Source of the DNA: Brachypodius melanocephalos
Lineage: Eukaryota; Chordata; Aves; Passeriformes; Pycnonotidae
DNA: 64,000 bases
NCBI GenBank assembly: GCA_013398615.1
Contig: VZSR01001645.1
Location: 846,097 to 910,096, forward strand
Direction: 5' to 3'
How positions within the stretch are numbered: position 1 is the first letter of the stretch; each line of letters opens with the position of its first letter. Below the pieces are notes generated by a model. That model was not told the DNA's origin and ran no database searches. It saw nothing but the letters and a program-made list of their open reading frames with translations. A program made the position numbers and the translations under genes. Shown here piece by piece: positions 48,401 through 60,400 of the stretch.

Positions 48401-51400
48401 CTCTGTTAATTTGAAAGAGAATTGAGAAGAGAAAACAAATGAGGAATGCATACATGCCTATCATCTCTTTGGTGGCCTGGTAACCTCCAGCACCCTCACT
48501 GCTGCCTGACATTTACAAACACTGGCAAATGATGCTACAACCTTCTTCTCCACTAACTGTGCCACTTCATTAGTGCCCATTGAAATTTGACTTTTAGATT
48601 ATTTGGATGACTTCTCCAGGCAAATACCCTCTTGGGAAGGGAAGAGAAGAACAGATGAAGGTTTGCTATAGATTGAATAATTTTAGTTCAAACCAGGCTC
48701 TGTTCTTAGGAGCATATGCTTTCTTTGTCTGGCAAGGTGTTATCAAAGCTGTGTCACCTTCTGAATCCAACAGGAAGTTTTGCTAGTAGCTGTTACTAGC
48801 ACAAGTACTTCTTCTTATTTTTGATGGTATCAGACCTGAAAGAAGGCATCAGTTCAAACAACCTTTTCCCCCTCTACACCCATTAGTACCAAATCCCTGA
48901 AGATTTTAAAATTCATATAAGATAATGTACCTTTAATTTAAAATTCATATAATATAATTCACCTGACAGGTAATACTAAAAGCAGATATTAACAAAGTTG
49001 TCAATATTATGAAGGTTATTCCCAAATCTGCATTTAACAGTGTGCTTTTTACTGTCATCTATTCTGCTGTGAGCATGAGTAATGCATGTCCGCTTTCCAT
49101 GGATTTCAGAAGAGAAAGAACTGTAAAAGTATTTGCCTCTATGTTTATTTATATTCATCCAGATGTCAGTGCACAGCAATGAGTAACCACCTCCATCCCA
49201 TAAACTTGAAAGGGGGCAGCTGAGGACACAAGTTTTCTTGCTTTTTGCAGACTCCCTTTCACAGAAAACAGTGTATCACAAAGCTCCTGACAAAGTAGTG
49301 TTTCTTCAAAGACCCCTGTACTGTGCATGTATTCAAAAATTATTTTTAAGACTTTGGAAATAGGCCATGTGACTTCTCTTTAGATTTTTTTTTTGCATGG
49401 CACCTGTAGATAATGACAGTGTGTCCTCAAGATAAGCAGAGGCATAAAATGGAAGGCAGAGTTACAAGTTATGGCCCCAGAATAAATAAATGTACCACAC
49501 ATGTAGAAATTTATGGTGCTGCTGAACTATGAGAATTTTGTTTTTCTTCTGAGAATGATATTTTGGATTTTTTGTAGAAGTACAGTACCCTGTCTACATT
49601 TAAGTTAGTATGAATAAGCATGCTCTTCAGTTATGACTCCTAACCATAATTGAAATTGCTAAAGTAGTTAATGTATATATCTGTGATTCCATTTTGTGGA
49701 GTGTTTCTTGAATTTTTCATCTCCTAATACCTGGTTGATAGTTTGGTTGTTTTTGGTTAAATCGAAAGACTGCATTAGCATAGTCTTGTCACTTGAGGGG
49801 AATAGTGTGGATCTTACAGGGAGGTAAAATTTTACAAAGAGCAAATAATTTATCTATGCAGCCTTGAAGCTGAGCAGCACAGTGTTCTCTAAGGCTCTAC
49901 ACTGTGGTTATTTTATGAATTTGCAGCTAAAGCAATTCCTTCTGAACTGATCAAGGGTTGTTAAAATTACACAGGTTACTAAGGGCTTTGGCTGCATTTA
50001 CCTATGCAACTCTTGATTTGTCCTGCATTGTCCCTCCTTGTTCTCTAAGGGTAGACTGCTGGTTATTTAGTACTTGTAATCTCTTATTTTTACAGAAATT
50101 TATCTTTTTCTCTGCCTTCAGTAAAGAAATAATCTCCTCTTCAGTAAGTAGCTGTACAGAGTGACTCGAAGAAATGAGTGACATTTGGTCTTGGTCAGTA
50201 CAAGAGTATTTTGAGGGTGAAAATAATCCAGGGGGCTTTGTCTGCTCTAAAATGACTGTTTAGAGAGATTTGGATGTGAATTTTCTTGGATATTAACTCT
50301 ACTGATCTAGCCTGTATGAGGATTCTGGCTGGTGAATCTGAAGCCTTACAGCTCTAGAGAGAAATCTTGTTAATAGCCCTTTCTCCAGTGCAGTGTTGGG
50401 TTAAAGGTGTCACAGCCTAGAGTTCTGTCTATTGAATTACATAGGAGAATTGTTATCTAGTTCCTTTTCAGGAACAATTGATGGTCTAGGAATGCAAATG
50501 TTGTACACAGTCAGCCTTTCCTATGGTAGTAGCCCTGCTGAGTGCCATGCCAGTGTCCCCCACAGTCTGCTAGTGCTCAGTTTAAGGCAAAAATGGTGCT
50601 ATATCTAAATTCTGTTTGGAAATTAACAACCTTTTTAGATCCTTCTCCACCTATAAAATCAGTCATTCTTACAGTGGCTTTGTGTGTTTTTCAGGTACAG
50701 AACTGCTGTAGGGCTTTTGTGGTAATGGTAATTACATGCATTTTTACACAAGTGGCTGTGTTGTAGCTATTTTCATTTTTATTTCCTGCCAGTCTTGAGG
50801 GCTCTTTGTTTTGAAGTGCAGTGTTTTAACTGTTAAATTGGATTTCTTCCCCTTCCCTGAGAGTCAGAGTTATTGCTTAATTTACCTAAAAGACCAGCAC
50901 AAACTTTCCAGTAAAAGAGAGAAAATAACCTGTGGTTTAAAACATTGCAGCAAATGTGTATTTTTAATCCTGAGTGAACAAAGCAAAGAGAAGGACCTAG
51001 CCTGTGATTATGAATTGTTGAGAACTGGGGTGTAGGTTTTGGGCTGATTGTGTGCTCTGCTGTAGGGGAGATTGGGAGATTAAGTAGCGAGATAATGGAA
51101 ACAAAAAGCAATGGGGAAAAAAGAGATGCGCTGTTACAGGTTGAGAGCAGTCAGCCAAAGCAGTTTCAGAAGTGATGAAAAATCATTGATGAACCACAAA
51201 CCAGAAAGAGACAGCTCTGAGAAATAGTTCATCATGATAGTGTGTCTGCACTGCTTGTCACTGCTCTTACAAGCTGTGCAATTTTTCTGATGACAGTTTA
51301 GTTTTATATACATAGCTCATGCATTTCATCATTGCCTTTTACAGCAGTGTTAAAGCCAAAGAAATACAATAGTGTTCAGACAACCTCCTGAGTTCCAGAA

Positions 51401-54400
51401 AGGTCTGGTTGCATCCAGTAGTTTTAAGGAGAGGTAGCAGTGGTGGTTCATTTGTGGTTCTGAAATATTGATTACCTACGTAGGCTGCTCTGCAGCATGA
51501 TTTATCTATCTGTACTACAACCAGAATTGTGACATTCCCCTGGAGGTTCCACAGAATGTTGCATTCTGTTGCCTTCATTGGAGTTGTTAAATTAAATACA
51601 AGGGGAGAAAGTTTTGGAATTTCCAGAAGGACAGCATCTATTGAAATATTGCATCTCCACATACTGCCAAGTTTCTTAGAGGTTTTTTGTTTATGATTAA
51701 AGGGACACTGACAGTGGTGAATTATTTATTTTGTAACTTTTGGTTCCTTTGGTTTTTTTATAAAGGTTGCTCAAGGAAAGAAATCACTGAACACTGGGAA
51801 TGGCTGGAACAGAATTTATTGCAGACTCTTTCAATTTTTGAAAATGAGAATGACATAAATACATTTGTCAGAGGAAAAATCCAGGTAGTGTATTAATTAC
51901 TACAAATGTTAATGGTAAATATGACTGTGGAAGGAAAACTGATGTGAATTTGAGACAAATTGGAGCTGATAGTCCCCAGGCTCTGCCTTTTTGAAGGAAC
52001 ACCAGATGCTAAGTAGCAACATGTGTGTAAAAAATCAGGGAAACTGGGATTAGTGCACATAGCTTACAGCAGTGTGATTTTTACAAAACCTATATAAATA
52101 TATATGCAGGGCTTAAGGCATTGTAAGTTCTAAAATTAATTGTACTGTTGACTGTCTTAAACTTTTGACAATTGTCTGTGTAACTGTTTTTTCCATTGCA
52201 AGGCTTAATTGTAGTACTTTTTTTAATGCACTCATAATGTTTCCTCCCCTCTTCTGCATAGTTAAATCCTGTACTATTGACATTTACACTTCATATAGGT
52301 GTTAAGGGTTGCTGGTTCATTGATTTGTTTGCTTGGTGGGAAGTGGGAGTGTTGGTTTTCTCAGAATTTCTTTTTCTCTTTATAGGACAGATAATAGCTA
52401 TACTGGCAAAAAGTACTTTTTTTTTTTTTACTAAGACTTATCCAAAAATATATACTTTGTTCAAAGATTGTAAGCAAAATGACCCTCAAAGTCATTGAGT
52501 GTGTGTTCAAAGTATTGGCTTTGTCTCATTCCTCTTTTAACATTTCATATAGTGAGTCAATTCTCTCATGAATCCCACAGTTGCTTGTGTTTTCCCAGTG
52601 AATCAGGTATGAGGGCTGTAGATGGTCATGGAAATACCTTATATGTGAAGACATCTGTGTTTTGAAATATAGTCTTTCAGGAAATTGTTACTTCTTAGAG
52701 TTGGATGAATACTAAATATGAATGATGGTTCTCTGTCTTACACTCTGCTCTTCATGTAAATACGAAGCAAGTTGAAGGGAAAAAGTCACAAAAAAAAGGC
52801 AGAAATTTTATAACTTTAATATAATAGAGATGATTGTAAAGGAGATTGGGAAAATAAGTGAATAAAACAGAACTTCAGTATAGAACAGAAGGAACCACAG
52901 TCTTTAAAAATATAAAAAAATGTCTTTTCACCTGTTGCCTCTTCAAATTTCATAAAGGTCATCTGCACTTGAAAGGGTGATTTTTTTTTCCATCCTATTA
53001 GTTAATCTAATTGAAGATTTCTTTTTTTTCCTTCTTTCCCCCCGCCCCATCATTTTTCTCTTCTTCTATGCAATAAGAGGGGTCATAGAAGTAATTTAAA
53101 ATTTTCCCTAAAGAACAACAGTTCTATTTCTCCCTTTTACTTTTTGCCTTCCCTTAAGAAAAATTTCATATGAAATCCTGTGTCTGTCTCCCCAGAAAGA
53201 AAGAGGAAAATACTACAGGTCCTATAGGTGCTTCATAGGGCTGTTAAGAGTATTTGAGTTAGGCTGGTTAATTTAAAACAAGGTACTGGCAAGTGGTTGG
53301 TGTTTGGTTGCTTTTGACATAGGCATAATAGGGAGTAAGGTCATCAGAAAGAAAGCCTTGAATAAGGTAAATAACTACATAAGCCAAAGAGTGAGCAGAG
53401 CAATAAGAGCTCACTGAAAGACTTCCTTGGCACTGCAATAACCATTGTGGGCTGTGGCCTGGACAGCAGTGGGAATTTGGATATCTGATAGCCTATGGGC
53501 ACTAACAGGATGTGTCCTTTCTTCATTCCCTACCAGGGCATCATTGCTGAGTACAACAAAATCAATGGCATCAAAGAGGATGACGACACTGAAAAATTCA
53601 AGGAAGCCATAGTGAAATTTCACAAGCTGTTTGGGATGCCAGAAGAAGAGAAATTAGTGAACTACTACTCCTGCAGTTACTGGAAGGGGAAGGTTCCCCG
53701 GCAGGGCTGGGTGTATCTCAGCATTAACCACCTTTGCTTTTACTCTTTTCTCATGGGCAGGGAAGGTATGTTTTCAGTGGAACAGTAATTTGTGCATCTA
53801 AAAATGGTTAGGAAATCTCCTGTAGCTTTGTTACTTTTCACATACTGATCTCTGAGGGTACAAAGACACTGCTGAGGAAAATAGAAGCAGGGAGCAATTC
53901 CCTGATTCGTCACACTGCCTAACTGTGTGCTTGTTCCCGTGTTTGTTTAGTCTTTCTCAAAGTAGTTCTCTGTAAAACAGTGCTTGGCATTGCCCAGGGA
54001 CATGGTTCACCTCAGGAGCTATGCCCAGAAGGGAATAGGGACAAGATCACACCACTTCTGGCTTTCTCTTCTGCTCTTACACAATTCTCAAGTACTATTC
54101 TGGCAGACTTTGTAACCTTAAATGGCACATCTACATTTGTACAACACCAGAGCATCAGAAAAGTTTCAGAGGAGACCCAGAATAAAGAACTGCATAGTGT
54201 GAATGCAACTAGTCTGCTCTACGGGGAGTTAATTCAAAGCATGGTGGAGGTGAACAATTCAGCAGTATTTCATTATGGGCAATGGATCAGTCCTGGAATT
54301 TAGTCCCTGCTTTGACGACACCACCTGGACTGGTGTTGGTAGAAAAGCTAAGGTTCTGTCATGACTGTAATATTTGAAGCTTTATACTGTATAAAAATAA

Positions 54401-57400
54401 CACTTGTGTGATGTGTTTAGACTGTTTCTTTGCTTCCATAGAAAGAGAGGACATCAGAGTCTGAGCAAGTGCAGTGACAGTGATAAATCATGTTAGCTCA
54501 CCTAGCTTTGTAATGCTTGTGTGGTGTTCTGTAAATAGAGTAAATGATATTTAAACTCTTTTATCTGCTGTTTGTCAGGTGATAGTGGTTTGTTTGTACA
54601 AACCTGGTCTATTTATGCTGTGCTCCCAACTTTTCAAGATGCAAGAAAAAGTCAGCTGAATGCATTCTATAGGAAGAGGAAGCTAAAAGCTCCTGAATAC
54701 GCTCCTTTTTGTACTGAATCTTGTGTTTTTGTTTGCTCCTGTTCAGCAAAGTTAGTTATCCGTTGGGTTGATATCACTCAGCTGGAAAAGAATGCTACAC
54801 TGCTGTTCCCTGATATGATCAAAGTGAGCACAAGGTCAAGTGAACATTTCTTCTCAGTATTCCTTAATATCAGTGAGACATTTAAACTAATGGAGCAGCT
54901 TGCCAATATAGCTATGCGACAGCTTTTGGACAATGAAGGATTTGAACAAGACAGGTCGTTACCCAAACTGAAAAAGAAGTCCCCCAAAAAAGTATCTGCT
55001 CTAAAACGGTAGGTAGCACTGGCTCTTGCTCATCTGTTCCTCCTCAGTAGGATTTTGTCCAAAACTTTTCTAATGTTGTGGCTATTTTCTGTTACTCCAA
55101 AAGAAGGATTGATTCCAGCAGTGGCAAAATGTGAATAATTATTTAAATATAATTACTTGGTATGTTGTTGAAACAGGAGATGGAAAACACTTGAATACGA
55201 ACATGTTGCAAAAATAAACTGACTTGAGGCAAATGCTCATTTGTTCAGAAGTTCTTTAGTGTATCTCCTGACACTGGCTGCATTTTGGTATCTGTTGTAA
55301 GGCAATTTTATGTCAGGGATTAATGTGTTATTAAGAATTGTGCCTGGCATTCATACTTGGTTTTATCACTGGAATTGAGAAATTACTCTAGATTATTCAT
55401 TCTATCTAGAATGTAGTTTAGGTAACAGTGATAAAAAAATTGACATAAAATTATAAGAGATGAAAAGTTATCTGGAAAATATTTCTTCTTCTTTTATGTC
55501 ATACTTCAGCTTGTTAGTTTCTTTTTCATTTTTTCGTTATATGTCGTTCATGTTAGTGTAGCATACAGAGTTATAGCCAGTGCTCGTTTATATTTCTCAT
55601 CAGTTAGTGACATCTGACATGCATTATATAATTTTTGTTTTTCCTTACTGTTGAGTGTTGCACTGAATGCATTATCAAGACTAAGTCTTGAAATTGTTAA
55701 CAAACTCTAACCTTAAGGATTCCATAATGTTAATAAATAAGCCTCAAAGAAGCATTTTTTTATTACTATTAGCAAAGAATGGATTCACTGTACATGTTCT
55801 CAGAAAGCAGGGCTGAATATGAAAAGCTCACTCAGTCTTTCCTCTCTGGGAAGTAAGGATTAATGTCTTGAGTCATTCATGGCAGGTTTTTTTTTTTTTT
55901 AAAAGTAGTTTTAGAACCTTCCAAAAGTGAAGACTACATCTCCACTATATGCAAATTATTTCCGACTTTTTGCTGTACAGTCCTTGCTTAGCTGAGTTAT
56001 ATGTTGTAGGTAGCTTGCAATGATTTGCATAAAATGCATCTTAAAATGTATTATATATTCCCTAAACCAAGGAAATCTTTGTGCGTTTTTTTAGGGATCT
56101 TGATGCCAGAGCAAAGAGCGAGAGATACCGTGCATTGTTCCGCCTCCCCAAGGATGAGAAATTGGATGGACATACAGACTGTACTCTTTGGACTCCATTC
56201 AACAAAATGCATATTTTGGGTCAGATGTTTGTTTCTACAAACTACATTTGCTTTACTAGTAAAGAAGAGAACTTGTGCAGCCTTATTATCCCTCTTCGAG
56301 AGGTAAATATTTGTGTTTTTAAATTTATAGGACAAATAATAAAGCAGTATCTTAATAGATATTTCAGCCTAGCTTTGAATTTTTTTTATTTTGGTGGGGT
56401 TTTTTTAACTGTTATTTAATTTTTGTTTGGTTTTGTTGGTTGATTTTGGAGAAAAGCCTCTTTTCATACTTCTTTATCTCTTGTGAGCATGCCATTCTGG
56501 TATGTTCTAAGTAATATTTAATGACTGTGTATTAGTTCACAGTTCCTGCTACTAAAGTTCACATGGAGTTTTTTCCATCAGTTTTCATAACCCTTGTGAG
56601 TTCTTCCTCTCTCATAACTTGTATTCTGATTTACTGCCCAAGTTTACATTTTTTGTGCCTCGTATGGAGGAGTGGAGGGTGAAACCCTAGATTGATGAGT
56701 AAAAATTCTGTTAAAGAATCTGTCAGATAAGATTGGCTTTTGTCAGGTGTAAAAAGATTCATAATCCTAAAGTTTTGAATTGCCTCTTCATGTAGACTTC
56801 CAGCTGTTTATTCATGTATGTGGAAAATATTTTGTCAGTATTTTTCAAATTGGTGTGTTTCCCTTAACACAGATCATCAGTAAGAAGAGTTTGTTTGAGG
56901 CAATAAAAATAATTATCTTGAGGGGTTTTTTTTGGTTGGCTTGATTTGTGGGTTAATGGAAAATGGTGTTAAGTAAGTTTTGGAAGTAGTAGCAAAGCTG
57001 GTGTAACCAAGGACACTTTGGCTTGACTGGAGAACCACAGAGTATTTCAAGGCACTGTTTTCCCCTACAAATCATGAAGAGTAAAATGGGTACTTGTTCA
57101 GAAACTTTGAAGTACAGCTTCTCAGCTGCTTGTTGCAACAGCTTTGGTTATTTGGGATGAGACATTCAATTACAGTTGCACTGTTTGTCTGAAAATCAAA
57201 GGGAATGGCAGTCCTGCAGGTAAAGTCTTGGAGGGGGAGTCAAAGTCTTCATTTAACAGAACCCCTTTTCCTGGATGCAGATTCAACAACTGGTTTTGAT
57301 AGCCACAGTCACAGCAGCATGGGATTCAGAGCAGCTCTAAAGCTTTGAGAGACAGAGGTAGCTGGAGGAATAAATGCTTCTGTGGGAACAGCTTTAAGTC

Positions 57401-60400
57401 TCAGCACCAGCAAGGAGAACAGTAAACCAGGGGGTAGCGCCAGTCCTCAGAACAACTGATCAGTACCATTAATAATCCAAGGAAAGCTTTCTATTTAATG
57501 GAAGCTTTGGGTTAAAACCTAAGTTAATTCCCGTGTTCTGTAATATCCTGGAGGTGTTTTGACAAATGAGACAATAGCAAAGCATTGATTCAGAAATTAT
57601 GATGGAGAAAGATGTTTTTTTGGTGGCTGACTGCACTGCTCGCTACACCTTCAGCAGGTGCCCTCTCCAAGACAAAGCACTTCAGATATGTGTGTGTCTC
57701 TATTGAATAGGAAATAAGTGGATATCAGCTCTCATTACAGCAGAGCTATAATTAAGCTTGCTGTAATAATGTCAGTCCTGTGCCTTTAGAACTTGTCTGT
57801 CTTTTGTGCTGATTGTGCTCGAGCAGTTCTTAAGTGGAACAGAAAACACAGGGAACACTTTTTTAGCTAATTTCAATATGCTATTAGTGAAGTTTTTTAA
57901 GTTAACAAATAACTAGTGGATTTGTAGTTAAACAGAAAAGTAAAAGGAAGTGGGGAGAACAGAGAAGTGGTTTAGCACCTGAGCAGTGCACTGCTGTCTT
58001 TAATTCTTCAAAGAGAATGCATGAAAAATGGTTACCCTATCCATTTAGATAGATAGCTATTAATATTACGGTACTCATGTCTTACCATTGATTTCTGTTT
58101 TTAAAAGGGTTAGAGGAACAAAAGCAAAAGTCCTAGCAAAATTAAATGTGCCACTTTCTGTTCTGAAGGCAGTAAGACAGTTTTCATTACCTAAGAAATC
58201 ATCAAAAGTCATAAAAGCAGTGGATAAAAGTATTTACAATTGTGATTTGTGTTTTGTTCAATGTATGAACTGCACAAACTTGATGGATTGGTGTGTTTTT
58301 AAGGCTGATACTTGGTAATGTTTAGGACACACAAATGTTACATAATTCATCAGCAGTGTGTATATGACTTATCCCTGATTTCTTTGTGTTAATGTGCTTT
58401 ACTGAAACCGCAGTAGATTGTGGTATGAGTACGGTTTGCATGTTGTAGTTCAGTTAGATTAGTGACCATTTCCCTAACAAATGAAGGCCAAACAGGAGCC
58501 TCCACTCACGGGGTTAGATGCTTTCCTTTGTAAGGGAAAACATGGGGTTAATTTCCCTTTGTTGCAAGTTCCTGTGTATTGTGAAAATACACAGTACTTT
58601 AGTTAAAATAACACTATGCAACTGTTTTCACAGTATGCAACTATAATACAATTGTACAGGAGCATCATCTCAAAAATAGTTTATTTACATGTATTGGCAA
58701 TAAAAGGTAGGCCAAGGTTTCTGTGGATTCAGCCTCTGCTGATGATGTTAGGAAGCAGGAGAGAGATTTGGAAATTCTACAAAAAGCTGATCGATTTGTA
58801 TCCCAGTGAAATTTTATTTCACTGATTCTTTTAAAATAGGGCCTGAGGAAAATCAACTAAGTAGTGCAGGGGAGGTTTGATAGAAAATGTGCTGAAACTC
58901 AAACAAGTTATTTGAGGGATTGCAGCCTTCATCTTTCAGGCTTGTAAGCCCTTGTAGCAAACCATGTTTTCTGGCAACGGGGTGCCATAGGGATTTGATA
59001 TAAGGGTCAAAGGAGTATGAGTTTATTGTATTAAGATGGTTTCCTAGACCAAGCAGCTTGATTCACTAAAGATCTTAAGCTGTAGCAACTGTTTCTTCCT
59101 AGGTGACAATAGTGGAGAAGGCAGACAGCTCCAGTGTGCTGCCCAGCCCATTGTCAATTAGCACGAAAAACAGAATGACGTTCCTCTTTGCCAACTTGAA
59201 AGACAGAGACTTCCTTGTACAGAGGATCTCAGACTTTCTGCAACAAACCACTTCAAAAATATACTTGGATAAAAATATTTCTGGAAGCTATATCAGCTCG
59301 GATGATGAGGTATGTGAAGGAACATGAATTATTTACTAGAAGGGGTTTTAACTGGTGTGGGGAGAGGAAACACCTTCAAGTTTTTGCAAAGCTAAACTTT
59401 TAGGCACGGAAATGTGACCTCTTTTGAGTTAATGTCTTTGAGGTGAAGGGTTAAAATTTGTCAGTTAGGTATCTATCTTTTTCATGTTAAACCTAGGAGA
59501 AATCATCATTGCTGTGGAAGAGCTACTCTAATTCTTGCTGCCACATTCAGAAATTACAATGTATCTTCTTGGAAAGTCTCATAGTTAATTAACTGGTTAA
59601 TTGAATAGTACTTATAATATCTATTTACTTGTCCAACTCAAATGTAATTCTGGAATTTTAATAATTTGAAGAAATTATCAGTTGGCATAAAACTCCTTTT
59701 ATTCAAGACTTTAGCTGCTAAGTCCCATCTTTTGATTCTTCTGAAAATAATGTCTGAGCTGAGCAGGCTTGCATGTGCACTGCTAGTGAACTTTGGGATA
59801 TTTGACCTAACAACAGGAAAACAACAGCCCTGTCCTGAACATCAAATGACCCTGTTCTGAACTACCTCCTTATATATGTGTGCAAAGTAAATGGTTCTTA
59901 AAAGATATGATGAGATACACTTTTCTTAGATGGTTTGAATGTCAAGCCTTCTGCTGAATTCCAGCTTTTATGTATGAAATTCAGATGCTTCATATAAAAA
60001 CCTCATCAGTTCTGTTAAGCCCAGCAAAGTATGGTAATTCAGATCTCGAAGCAGAGGGGTTGGTATATCATTTTGGTATTATCTCACATTCCAAGTGTGT
60101 CCTAAGCCGTAGCTTAGTACTGTCCTGAGTAACCCTACCCTGTTTGCCATGTGTATCTTAAAAGATTTTTTTTTACTTGCTTTGTTGATGGTGAGGTGTA
60201 ATTACTGTGTTGTATTATACCAGCGCACATAGGCATGTATAGTGCTGGAACTTTTGCCATAAATGGATCTAAGTATTCTACCTACTGAATTATAAACAAA
60301 TTAATTGTAAGCCTTTACTACAATTTCTAATATGACTATAGATATGCATGGCTACTACTTGCAATTTCAGGCATTTGATGTGAACTGCTCCATGAGATTA

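Noticed and set aside
53980..54303. 107-codon + strand frame in intron 4
   Set aside because: Does not join in phase to exons 4 or 5 and has no recognisable similarity.
54572..54746. Open frame upstream of exon 5 that could extend the exon or give an alternative start
   Set aside because: The acceptor CTCCTGTTCAG before 54747 restores the conserved TBC1D9 sequence exactly in phase. The upstream peptide has no family resemblance.
59103..59105. GTG as an alternative start of exon 7
   Set aside because: It is the valine codon directly after the splice acceptor, in the conserved REVTIVEK sequence.
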